Shown here piece after piece: positions 33,184 through 43,503 of a DNA stretch of 64,000 bases. The DNA comes from Aplidium turbinatum (Eukaryota > Chordata > Ascidiacea > Aplousobranchia > Polyclinidae), in NCBI GenBank assembly GCA_918807975.1, contig OU964932.1:15965501-16029500 (forward strand), given 5' to 3'. The translations under genes and the position numbers were made by a program. Under the pieces are notes generated by a model, which made no database searches, was not told where the DNA came from, and was given only the letters and a program-made list of their open reading frames with translations. How positions within the stretch are numbered: the first letter of the stretch is position 1; every line of letters starts with the position of its first letter.

Positions 33184-36100
33184 GTTAGCTAAGTTTAATT
33201 TATTTATTATGAAACTTTTTCCAGCTCTTCATGTCAGTAATAATATTAACCTGCTCTAGTCTAACAAGTTTACATGATTTTCTTTTTGTGTAGCTTGAAC
33301 ATTTATAAAATCCAATGCATAGGCTAGTTTTTCTTTTCTAATGATCTTGGTGTGAAGTATGAAAGACCCAATTTTTTGAAGGTGTCAGACTATAAAGGCG
33401 AGTCATTTCTTAATATCAAATCAAAGAATTTGTTCTGATTAGGCCTATATGACTATAAATACAACTTAGTGAAACGGTTAAAAGAATGTATATTATATAT
33501 ATTTGAGTTTGGCCTGAGCATACGAAGTTGCAAATGATAGGGTGGCCTATTTCTTCCTGGAGTGTCACTTTTCTGATTCGAGTGTGACCAATTTCAATTA
33601 AACAACAGCTCATACTGACATTTGTGATGTACATGCAGAACAACAATTCTTGTTGTCATTGAACTTTAAATGTAGTTGAAAATGTCTAAAAGTCAGGGGC
33701 TCTATCCACTTTTAGAATTCGGGGGGTGATTTTTGGACAGTGGGTTAAAATCATCATAGTCCTTTCAACTTCTGGGGGGCTACGCCCCCCAGATCCCCCA
33801 TTGCAGCATCAGCTTCATTGATCATCAACGTACACAGGGGGTCCAAATGGTTTCACAAAGTATGTTTCGATAGGACATGGCATCGGACGGACTTTGGGTA
33901 AGCATTTACCTAAGTTAAAACTCCACAGTGTAAACGCCTGTCTCGTAGTTCAGGGTTACCAAATTAAAGAAGTAATAACAGCTGAAATATTTTTTTTTCA
34001 AAATTCCTTTAATACAGTAAAATATCACAAAACCTTTTCAAAGCCAAATGAGTGGGGGGGGGGGTGATTTTGCATTGCCCACCCCCCACCAATGAGTGGG
34101 GGAGTGATCATCCCCCCTTGGATAGAGCCCATGCTAAAAGTCAAAATTTATTTAATAAATGACCTACAAAAATGGATGGCCTAGACCAGGGGTCACCAAA
34201 CTTTTTTCTCTGAGGGCCCGATTGCTGCGAGATTAACAGCTGCAGGCCGGGTGCAAATTGCGAAAAGATATACAACTATTTAGAATTTCCATTGACTTGA
34301 ATTGTCCAAATCCTTCTGCTTATGATGTCTAGTCTGGCTGGTATGATTTGCCTAAATACAGATATCGCACTGATGAAACATTGGTGTTTTGAACAACAAA
34401 GTTTGTGATGTCAAAGAAGAAACAATATGGAAAAATCATTAGCAGGTTGCGTGTAGCTCAACAGCAATGTCAGTGCTTTACAAAAAGTTTGGTAACTTTT
34501 TTCCTTAATAGTTGTAGTCTTCTATCGAGTCTTCTAAAGTTTGTTGATACACCACAGATTGACACATTCTTCCGCAACGGAGTTATACACTGAGCCTGCA
34601 TGTTCGACTCCAGCCACCCGCACTTGCTGTTGTTTCTCTGGGCAAGAAATGTTACGATAATTGCCTCTACCCAGTGATCAATTTCGAGTAATGGGTAGTA
34701 CCAAATTTAAGTCATAAGTAGAGTAGACAACCGGAAACAGACATTGCCGTCGGCTGCAGCGTGGGTCAGGTGTAAGTTGGAAGGCGTACACCGATGCATA
34801 GTGCTCAAGTCCGCTTTCCCGCAATGCAGGATAAAGATAAACAAACAAACAAACTGACAGGTCCCACCTACTGCACCGGGTGGCAAGCCGAGGGCAAACA
34901 AGAAGGTGGTCCGCTGTTTGGGGCTCGGTGCCACAGATACATGCAACATGGCCCGTGTCGTAGCCCCACTCCACTATTGCAGACTTAGTACGTCCAACAC
35001 CGGTTCGGAGTCGATTTAATGTTTTCCACTTTGCCCAAGTTTTTCCACTTTGCCATAGTTGTAGTGCAGCTGTTATTTCCGCAGCACGTGGCGGGCCGGA
35101 TAAAATCAGTTTGCAGGCCGGTTCCGGCCCACATGCCATAGTTTGGTGACCCCTGGTCTAGACAGTAGACACTGTGTACAAGGCTTCAGATCTGAAGTTG
35201 ATTAACAGATAAACATGATTAACAGATAATGAACATGATTAACAGATAAACATGTTATTCGGGTTTTGGGTCCTTTATTTAACTAAAATGTTTTTTCAAG
35301 TGTTTTTATAATTGTTTTAGTGTTCAAGAGTTTTTTTTATCATGAGAAGCATTAGGCTAATGCTAGAAAAAAATCATGGTAGCATTTTATCAAGCCATGT
35401 GTAAACACAATTTATCAGTTGAAACCTTGAATGGAATTCTCTCTATATGATATAGATTCTATTCTTTGTATTGGCGGATATTGCTTTATCATTTATCAAT
35501 ATGCTAACATTTAGACTGCAAGATAAAGTAACAGCACTGCATTCTGCATACTAAAACAGTTGAACACTAAAAACACTTTAAGAAACATTTAGGCAGCATG
35601 TACTGTATACACTTTAATCAATAAAAATGGTCAAATGCTTTACACAAAATTAGGATCAGTCAATGGCGCAGCGTGATCGTTTTTTGGGTGTTCGCCTTTT
35701 TCAACAAACTTTGGTCTGTGTGTATTTAAAAGGCCTTGGGTGTAGTTTAACCGAGTCAGCTTAACTGTTTATTTATTTAAAGACAAGGAGTTTGGGCTGT
35801 ATAATGTATATACTTCAAAGTTTACTGAAAAAGTGATCAGCAAAAAATGGTCACGCTATGCCACTGGAATCAGGAGGGCTAACTGTTACTGCTTACCTTT
35901 ATGTGAATAAGAAAATTTGTCTTTGGTCATGGTCAAGCGTCAAGTTATGAAAATTATATATATATATATATGTTGTTTGCACAAGTCTATATAATTGCAA
36001 TATATCACAAGGTTGTTGTGGTTAAAAATATGCACTTGACCTTTTATGGGTCAAACTGAATAAAAAAGTACAGTCCAAGATGTGAAAACTGATTCATTTC

Positions 36101-37877
36101 AACAAATGTTTCGAAAACTACAGTACAATCTTTAGTGCTATAAATGGATGGATAAGGGTCACACAAATTTTAACTTAGAAATAACATGTCATGAAAGCAA
36201 ATAACAAAAATAATTTCAATAAATAGTCCATTTAAAAGTTGTGGCTGATACATAACATAAATTACTTAAAAATAAACAAAAGCAGCACTGAAATGGGTAT
36301 AACACTGATTTCAAAATGGGTAATTTGAAAACGTCTGCACCAAAACAGTTGCCTTTGAATCAGTGGCGCCGAATTGTCATAGACCCTTGGCACTTGTAGT
36401 GGTCGAAATTTTTTTGGCAGAATTTGATGCTGATTAATTATTATTACAGTGCTTTCTCGATTAACCGGCATTCGCTTATCCGGTCGCTTTATTTTCTTAC
36501 AATATTTCAAAATTTTATAGTTTTTTAGTCGTTGCACAAATTGTTTCCCACAAATTTACTTTACAATAAATTCAATCATGGGTGCATCACTTTCAGTACC
36601 GCCGTACCGGTAATGTAGCATTGTATCACCATTAAAACAATCAGGGCTGCTTCCCTGCGGTGAAGTCAGCTATTGAGTTGCAACTGCTGTATGCTGTGCT
36701 GGACCGGAGGGCCTAATCATCGTTAAAGTTTTGAGATGGCTTTATTACCACAAAAAAAGTGTTGCATCTGTTGAAGACAAGATGAGTGCCGCACCACGGC
36801 TCTCATCACTCGACTATGTAGCTGACACGAACAGCCAACCTCTTATATTGATGGATAGTTTCAAGCTTTATGAACATACAAATGAATACAGAATAGTTGA
36901 TTTTGTTTTAACAAAAAAAAAAGGTCTATACATGTAATGATAAAAAGAATACAGAACATTCAATGCAAAAAGCACAATGTCCTGGTTCTTATGCAGAGGC
37001 AATGCAAATATTTGACCACTGTCCAACATGGCTCCGTTTTCAACAGGAGACAACAGTTGCAAATACATCCTCATCATTGTTGCGACATAACGAGGTAGTT
37101 GCCGAAATACCCGAGTCTTCTCGCAAACAATCTAAAATCAATTAATTTTCCAGTATATCTACTGTTAGAACCGATATTCAAGCGAGCAAGTTTTTGCTAC
37201 AATATTGAACTTTATCAATTTTTGTACTGTATTGTAGCAAACCATTATATACTTTTTTGTTTTCTTGACTTAAATATAACAATTCAATTATCCGGTTTCT
37301 TTGCTTATCCGGTCAAACTTCTGAAACCATTGTCCCAACAAGACCGGATAATCGAGGAAGCACCTGTACTAATAAAGAAATGAATCTGGACTAATGACTG
37401 AAACGTATGACAACATGGAAAACATATCAGAAGTTAATTAGAATGATCAGAAGTTAGTTAGAATTAATCAGAATCAGAAGTTAATTAGAATTAACTTCTA
37501 ATAGAATTTGTGTTTGTTAAAAAATAAGTGTATTATATAATTCGTGGTTATGTTGTTATTGGCTTCTCCTGTGCATGGTTGAAGAGATTTTGTTTGTTTA
37601 ATGACTGAAATGAAAAAACTGTGTTTTATCCAGACCCGTTTTACTCACTCGAATACAATCCGTGGACAATTTGGATTGACCGATACACGGAACACTGTTC
37701 ATGGGTCGGATTCAAAGAAATCTTTATTGAAAGAAACATCACAATTTTTTCCAGAGTTTGATATGTCACAGTGGTATGAAAATGAAGAACCTTTCTTCAG
37801 GCGTAATGACGCCGTGTACGATGCCACGGCAGGAATTCATATTACAAATGCTGATCCCAAAAGACATATTACTATAG
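32887..37877 (+). CDS. NME6: Nucleoside diphosphate kinase 6 (NME6), exons 1-2
   Basis: NDPK-family protein; in human NME6 is mitochondrial. Exon 1 32887-33183 (99 codons, phase 0, donor GTTAGC) encodes LTLALVKPD-like TLALVKPDIAANP, FYQEHAGRFF, LVEFMSSGP and LMGPTKVYE. Exon 2 37634-37877 encodes IRGQFGLTDTRNTVHGSDS, which carries the catalytic histidine, then FFPEFDMSQWYENEEPFF. The start ATG is followed almost at once by the kinase core, as in human NME6. The 3' end has two readings: read-through of the GTAAAT donor gives a stop at 37988, adding about 37 residues; splicing in phase 1 to 40981 joins CSKMT in frame. Intron 1 (4.5 kb) is filled with hAT and Tigger-like elements. Confidence 0.95.
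33694..34133. mobile_element. hAT-type MITE, 440 bp
   Basis: Ends CAGGGGCTCTATCCACTTTT and TTGGATAGAGCCCATG. Perfect 8-bp duplication CTAAAAGT at 33686-33693 and 34134-34141. G-rich interior. Confidence 0.92.
34187..35155. mobile_element. hAT-type element carrying a LINE fragment (969 bp)
   Basis: Ends CAGGGGTCACCAAACTTTT and AGTTTGGTGACCCCTG. Flanks GCCTAGAC and GTCTAGAC (7 of 8). Its right half holds a reverse-oriented non-LTR fragment. Confidence 0.92.
34678..35139 (-). mobile_element. Non-LTR polyprotein C-terminal fragment
   Basis: The 153-codon frame reads LNRLRTGVGRTKSAIVEWG, CICGTEPQTADHLLVCP: the zinc-knuckle-like end of many LINE proteins. It lies inside the hAT element 34187-35155, either inserted or captured. 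Confidence 0.8.
35661..35866. mobile_element. hAT-type MITE, 206 bp, older
   Basis: Ends CAATGGCGCAGCGTGATCG and GGTCACGCTATGCCACTG. Flanks GGATCAGT and GAATCAGG match 6 of 8. Confidence 0.75.
36447..37366. mobile_element. pogo/Tigger-like element, 920 bp
   Basis: Ends CAGTGCTTTCTCGATTAACC and GATAATCGAGGAAGCACCTG with flanking TA on both sides, as in Tigger-type Tc1/mariner elements. Short open frames inside do not show a recognisable transposase. Confidence 0.85.
37634..37877 (+). CDS. NME6: NME6 exon 2 with the active-site histidine
   Basis: Acceptor TTTATCCAG. The NDPK signature NTVHGSDS is intact. Ends ATA-G in phase 1 before GTAAAT. Confidence 0.93.
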
Positions 37878-38060
37878 GTAAATTGGAACAGATGGTTCAT
37901 ATGTATCAGTCAGTAGTTAAATTCTCTTGGAACCCAAAATATAGTAACACTGCCACAGTGAACTTATTTTTGTTCCAGTACCGTATTTAAGAATTTTGTT
38001 GTAGAGGCACAGTCATAGAAAAAGTTCATTTCTTCTTTCGTATGAGACAGTATGTATTGT

Positions 38061-39003
38061 TCAAATTTTAGGGCAGGTGATGGAAAGCCAGGTAAGTGTA
38101 GCTTCGTCCAGTGCTACCATACCATGCATTTCATTTGGTGCCTTGTAAATGGGACATTCAAGAATGACATGGTCAGCAGTTTGTTCCTCTGCGCCGCATT
38201 CGCAGACCGATGAGAGAGCCAAACCCCACTTGTACATGTTGGAATGGAAGCGGTCGACACCTGTTGGAATTATGTTAAGCTTAACCCAAGTCGGCCAGGG
38301 CAGGTCCTCACCAAGGGGGTGTGCCACCGGGTGAGGTATAAAATCACGGAGTTTGGTGTCAGCGGCATATCATGCTGCATTCCAAGTGTCTTCCATATAA
38401 TCTGCTGCGCTGATGGTATGATCGCTGAATGATTGTAATAATTCAGCGGCAGCTGGTACAAAGGGGTGTCTTGGCTTTAGCGAGGGTTCCTCAAGTGGGA
38501 CGTTGAGTTTTAAGTGGAGCAGGTGGTTGGGATCTTCTGCCCGGCGAGCCAGATGTATAACGGCTCCCTTACAACTCCTGAGGCATCCAACCGAAGCTCA
38601 GCAGGTTGGATGCCTGCAAGGATTGGTAGGTACTCTGTTGGAGTTGGGCGAGACATCCAGTCACAATTCGCAATGCATCGTTGATTGGTTGGTCGATGAG
38701 GAAGTTATGGGCACTACGGCACCAGGCAGACCGCAGTATTCAGAAGTAGAGTGCACCAGAGCCAGGGTTGCAGTACGCAAGGTGTCAGCGCCTGCACCCC
38801 ACGTTGTGCCTGCCAAGCGTTTTAGCAAGGCGACGCGAGATGTCAGTTTTTTGCGCAGTGACTGCAATGGTGGTGGTATGTGAGTGACCTGTTAAGCGTA
38901 ACCCCAAGGACGGTATGTTGGCTCTGGACAAGATCTTACCGTTGATGGTCGCTTTTAGGTCACGTTGAGCCTCCCTGTTGTTGAGATGGAAGGCTGACGT
39001 CAC
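38061..39003 (-). mobile_element. LINE reverse-transcriptase 3' half
   Basis: Reverse frames in order give TSAFHLNNREAQRDLKA, LRKKLTSRVALLKRLAGTTW, LVHSTSEYC, then YKWGLALSSVCECG, EQTADHVILECP. These are the thumb and C-terminal zinc motif of a jockey-superfamily-like LINE. Frame changes between the pieces show decay; 5' truncated. Confidence 0.82.
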
Positions 39004-39020
39004 CGTTTAAATGTTCAGTA

Positions 39021-39276
39021 ATGGCTTAGTGGTCAGTGTGTCGTTTCTGAATCGGTAGGAATGGGTTCGATACCCTGTCGGATCATATCAAAGGCTTTTT
39101 AAAAGTGGTACTGAATCTTGATCTTGCTTGGCAATCAGCAATGGAATTGATTGGAGTAATAATGTACGTAGTTGCCCCTTTCTATGGCTGCATTGACACT
39201 GTCTATTTATAAAGCGCTGAGGAGCAACGCATACCTGCGATGGATACAGCGCTGTATAAAAACACGCATTATTATT
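39021..39276 (+). mobile_element. SINE family D, fullest copy
   Basis: tRNA-like head ATGGCTTAGTGGTCAGTG, B box GGTTCGATACCCTGTCGG, body ending in CATTATTATT. Other copies at 23863 and 26660. Confidence 0.82.
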
Positions 39277-39324
39277 AATTGCGTGGCTCACTTCAAGCCA
39301 GCCATTTGAAGCTACAAAATAGTT

Positions 39325-39796
39325 CGGTCTGCTACTATTCGGAGACCCCGATTCGGAAAAAGTCTCTTTCGGAGATTTTTAAAATCTCACAGCGGCATCT
39401 GTTTATTGAAAGGAATTAACTTCTAATAGAGGTTAATCAAATAAAGTCTCAGCGAAAATAATAAAACATTTGTCCAGAATCCCTGCATTTGTCAAACGGC
39501 GTTTCGTGATTAGCAATAGTGATAAATCAAATGAAGTCTCAGCAAAAATGTCTCCACTAACGTTGCTAAATATGCTGGATATCGCTATAGCCCATACCCG
39601 CAAGATATCAGCTAATTTACATCTACCTCACCGAAACAATAACTTTCTCGTTTGCATGGGTATGGGAAGATAAACACAAAAACCGCTTACTCAAATGACT
39701 ACAAATTCTCTAAGTAAACAGAAACCGTCGTTGGATTGAAGACATTCCCGAATCGGTTTTCTCCGAAAAAGGCTGTCTCCGAAACGGCCATTCCGA
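39325..39796. mobile_element. GGTCTGCTACT MITE, copy 2 (472 bp)
   Basis: Left CGGTCTGCTACTATTCGG, right AACGGCCATTCCGA. Flanks AAATAGTT and ATATAGTT (7 of 8). The interior is longer than and different from copies 1 and 3. Confidence 0.82.
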
Positions 39797-39848
39797 ATAT
39801 AGTTGAGTTAGGGATAGTAAAAATAGGGGATTGCTCACTCAAAAAGGA

Positions 39849-40243
39849 GATGGACAACTGGAGGGTCATGGTATTATGACAAGATTTGGTGCAACTGCAG
39901 CTTAAGGTCTAGCTCCATATGTCGAATACCCAGGTGCAGCGTATGTGATCTGCCTGCGACCTGCGTGTGTATTGCAAAAATAAATGCATAAAAATATGTG
40001 ATATCGTGTTTATGTAATGCTATACTAGTCATAATAATGCAGCAATAGATTTCACACTGTAGTGGTAACAGTAGTTAGCCTCACACTGCAGTAGCAAGGT
40101 TCTGCCGATGTTTTAGCATCCTAAACATCACGCAAAATATAGCCATTCATTTGATAATAATGAATTTACGCCAAAGCAAAGAAAACTTTGTGAAGTTCTA
40201 CCAAATTTTAAATTTCGCAATGACCCTCCAGCTGTCCATAGCG
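39849..40243. mobile_element. Possible MITE with ATGGACAACTGGAGGGTCAT ends
   Basis: ATGGACAACTGGAGGGTCAT near 39849 faces ATGACCCTCCAGCTGTCCAT near 40222. No clear target duplication, so the superfamily is open. Confidence 0.55.
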
Positions 40244-40980
40244 TAAGAAAAATCAATAAAGCGAGTCGTCCCGGTATTCTACCGCCCCCTAAGTTGAGTG
40301 AAGAAACATGATTTGAAACATTTAAAAACAAGCCACCAAAATTTACGTGGTGGTCCAATCTCCAAAAGAATGGCGTTTCCATTCTGGTGGGCTGATCCTC
40401 ATACACCCAGACTACACGCACCGGACTTGACGCAACCTATTACGAACGGAAGTACATCACGTGCGTCTCTGATTCAACCGACCCGTGTTTGAAACGCCCA
40501 CACTAGTGTGCAAAGGTATTGTAGAAACTTATTGTATGTGCTGGGACTGCAATGCATGGTGTATCGATCTATGCCCGTTGAGAACTCTTCAAACTCGTTT
40601 ATATACAGTATATTTGCCAACTAACATTAGCTCTTTTTTTCACTAAACACAAAGTTTTCAAATTAGAAAATTGCTTCTCATTCCGAGGATATCGCAGAGC
40701 AGATGCCGCTGGATATAGCTAGCAAATTAATCCAAGTTGTTTTTATCCATCCATCTCCCATAGTTGCTTAAAATTGCAATTGCTGTGAGTGATAGTTTTG
40801 TCTTAAAATATGAATATTCAATGACTGAATATGATTGATTAATATTATCAACACAATGGAGGCCTTAAATGAAAGCTTAAATCGTGGCGCAGATAACATT
40901 CCGTTTTAACGCTGCCATACTGATGTATACAGTGAATATTTTTAATTGTTTGATTGGTAACCTTTATTAAACAATTGCAG

Positions 40981-41576
40981 GCATATCTCCATCCACCATG
41001 GGAACACCATATGCTTGGTCAGCGTATTATGAAAACAAAACCCAACCTGTGGAATGGTTCACGGATTATGATGGGTTGCACGATCACTTGACTGAGATTT
41101 TTCAACAAAACAAGTCTTACAAGTCGGTGGTTGATGTCGGCTGTGGTTTATCCCTTCTTGGTCCTAAACTTGCAGAGAAACAGCCTTATTTGGATGTCTA
41201 TTGCATGGACGTGTCAGTCAACTGTTTAGAAACCCTGGCGTACACCCGGTCACATGGAAATTGTACGTTTGTGGTGGGAGATGTGCGTCAACACTTGCCC
41301 TTTGAAACAAACTCAGTGGATCTTGTGATCGATAAAGGTACAATGGATGCTATTACCCGACACGAATGCGGACAAAAGCATCGGGAGTCAATGCTGAACG
41401 AGATTAGACGTGTACTCGGTGAAGATGGCACTTTGTTGCAAATCACGACTGAAGTTCCTGAGGTCCGACTCGACGAACTAAACGCACTCAGTTATGTAGA
41501 AAGCGTATCGTTTTCGGAAATGCTATGCATTTCAAATGGCTTACAAGTGTACACTTACGAAATTAAGTTCTCTTAA
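40981..41576 (+). CDS. CSKMT: CSKMT/METTL12-like methyltransferase
   Basis: SAM-dependent methyltransferase; the human relative methylates citrate synthase in mitochondria. From ATG 40998 the frame is 192 aa: WSAYYENKTQPVEWF, SAM-binding motif I VVDVGCGLSLLG, YCMDVS, motif with DLVIDKGTMDAI, then IRRVLGEDGTLLQIT and EVPEVRLDELN, which parallels the DPDVRLPCLE of CSKMT rather than METTL13. Stop TAA at 41574. A strong acceptor (ACAATTGCAG) ends 17 nt before the ATG, and the interval up to ATG is open in phase 1, so it can be the last exon of NME6. Alone it has no evident mitochondrial leader. METTL13-type assignment is a weaker alternative. Confidence 0.87.
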
Positions 41577-41683
41577 GACTTTAAGTCGATTGTTTCCAAC
41601 CAGTGTTTTACAGCCTTCTTGAGGGTCCACCATTGCATTGATTTGTGAAAATTGCCAGAAGGATGTTGCTCATAGCTCGAAGC

Positions 41684-42156
41684 TGCAGGTTTTCGTCTCA
41701 CTTTCTTCAGGAGCTATCGTCAGAATGCAATAAACCTAAATGTGGTGAAGTATTTATAATACAATGTAAATTTGAATAATCAGAAGAATTCAAATTAACG
41801 AAGGAGCTTTCAGGCTTAAACGAATTCCTTTTGGCGGCATAAGACTGGATTGAGAGTTTTTATAAAGATTGGTGAGGGGTAAAGAGAGGTGAATTGCGCT
41901 GTGAACTTTGGACTCAAAAATTCTTGCTAAAGGCCGTTCTTCATTCAACTTTGCAGCGCTGAAAGCAATTTTTATAAAAACTCTCAACCCAGTCTTATGC
42001 TGCCAAAAGAAATTCGTTTATGCCAGCCCCTTCGTTAATTTGGATTCTTCTGATTAGTCAAGTTTACATTTCGTTTTTCTTCTACTTTAAATACTTCACC
42101 ATTTAGGTTTATTTTATTCTGACGATAGCTCCTGAAGAAAGTCAGACGAAATTGCA
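41684..42156. repeat. Large foldback element, 190-bp arms
   Basis: Left arm from TGCAGGTTTTCGTCTCACTT to about 41872, right arm about 41968 to 42156 as its reverse complement, with AGGAGCTATCGTCAGAAT and TGAGAGTTTTTATAAA in both. No clear target duplication. Confidence 0.9.
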
Positions 42157-42401
42157 TTGATTGTAGAAGAAGGTACTAATACTGTCATGTATGGTACGGT
42201 ACTGCATGTTTAGATAAATTTTTATCAGCAATATTTCTCGTCGCTGTGTGACAGACTATGCCTTGTTTATGAAATTGTTGCGAATGCAAGTGGAGAAAAA
42301 AAAAATTCCAATACCAACGGAGTGGGAAAATGTTGGCTTGTGGAAGCCAGCGACCAAACATGGCGTACCGACGCGGTAGATTCGGCGGCCATGGCAGCCG
42401 G

Positions 42402-43038
42402 GTTTCAGCATTAAGGCCTCGTACATTCCATGTGCCGATGGTGATTTCCCATTGTATAGTGTTGGCTGTTGGGCCTTGAAGGTGCTTGTTGAAAGTTAGA
42501 CATCTTTCCGAAGGTTGGCCGAGGGTTTATCCTTTTACCACCCACTCGGTGTTTATGCGGCTGTCAGCCCGCAAGCCTAGACGATGATTAGCTTCCTGAA
42601 AAATCAGTACTGACAGGGTAAACCGCGAGAAGGTTATCGTCTTTTCCCACCCCTTATCTCGAACAAAAATCTCTACAAAATATGCAACAGTGAACCATTG
42701 TCTTGCAAGATCTCCACCATGAGATGGAACATGTTTGGACACATTCTGAGACTTCACCAGGACTCACCTCCCCAGAAAGCCCTTGAATTTGCAATAATTG
42801 GCAACAAAAAGTACCAAGGCCGAACCGGACGTCACCGTACCAATTTATTACAACTGCTGAGATCTGACATCAGAAAAGCTGGCCTGGGATCCCTGCTCAG
42901 CACACCACATCTCCATCGATTGCAAAACATCGCAAAGGACAAAACAGAATGGAGATCCTATCAACCTTGTTGAAAGACTGATCGAAGCCAGCGGATGCCA
43001 AACGATTTGGCTACACTGGCGGCGGAGACAGTTACAAT
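42402..43038 (+). mobile_element. 5'-inverted, internally deleted LINE
   Basis: The right part (+) encodes MRWNMFGHILRLHQDSP and GRTGRHRTNLLQLLRSDIRK, a LINE C-terminus. The left part (-) encodes QWEITIGTWNVRGLNAETR, an endonuclease N-terminus. Direct repeats ATGGCAGCCGGG at 42390-42401 and 43039-43050 flank both, so this is one insertion with an inverted 5' part. Confidence 0.75.
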
Positions 43039-43314
43039 AATGGCAGCCGGGAGCTTAGAGGACAAATAACGTACGTTTTATTTACCGACAAATGTTAAAT
43101 ACGGTACCGGTACTGTATCTTACAAAGTGAAATAAGCAGAAGTTTATTCATGCCATAGGTATAACAGGTCCACATTGTTACTGTTCTGCAACGATAGGCA
43201 TTTAAGAATACATCCCCATTGAAAAGAAAAACAATCTTGATAAATATCTGCAAGTCACTGTCTTCTGACAATTACCAACAATATCATGCTGTGCCAGTCT
43301 ACGTCTTCCACACG

Positions 43315-43503
43315 TCACGTGTATTTGATCCGTTTTTCTGCCGGGGCTTTTTGTTCCTGTTTAACTTGAGCAGTCCCGGGAATAGTTCGCGTTGTGGGTG
43401 CGGTCCTGATAGTGGAAGTTGAAACTACAACTTTCTCTGTTTTGACGTCAGCTTTAGGAGGGGTAGGCTCTGGAACAGGTACAGGCCCTTCGCCACTATT
43501 GCC
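43315..43503 (-). CDS. MED6: MED6 exon 7 and stop
   Basis: Proline/lysine-rich tail [20 protein letters not shown] ending [10 protein letters not shown] and TGA. The human protein ends with the similar PPEKRMRLQ. Confidence 0.93.
   Translation of the reverse strand, partial: GNSGEGPVPVPEPTPPKADVKTEKVVVSTSTIRTAPTTRTIPGTAQVKQEQKAPAEKRIKYT

Larger units (their letters stand above)
37878..40980 (+). other. Interval between NME6 exon 2 and CSKMT exon
   Basis: Either a 3.1-kb intron of a fused gene or the spacer of a tandem gene pair. Filled by a reverse LINE fragment, a SINE and two MITE-like elements. No further NME6 exon or polyadenylation signal recognised. Confidence 0.7.
41577..43314. other. 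Convergent spacer between CSKMT and MED6
   Basis: Contains the foldback element 41684-42156 and the rearranged LINE 42402-43038. No host exon seen. Confidence 0.75.

Noticed and set aside
36354-36440. CAGTGGCGCCGAATTGTC as a hAT end
   Set aside because: No partner end before the Tigger-like element.
36731-37145. Frames inside the 36447-37366 Tigger-like element as transposase
   Set aside because: No DDE or helix-turn-helix motif I could recognise; too short.
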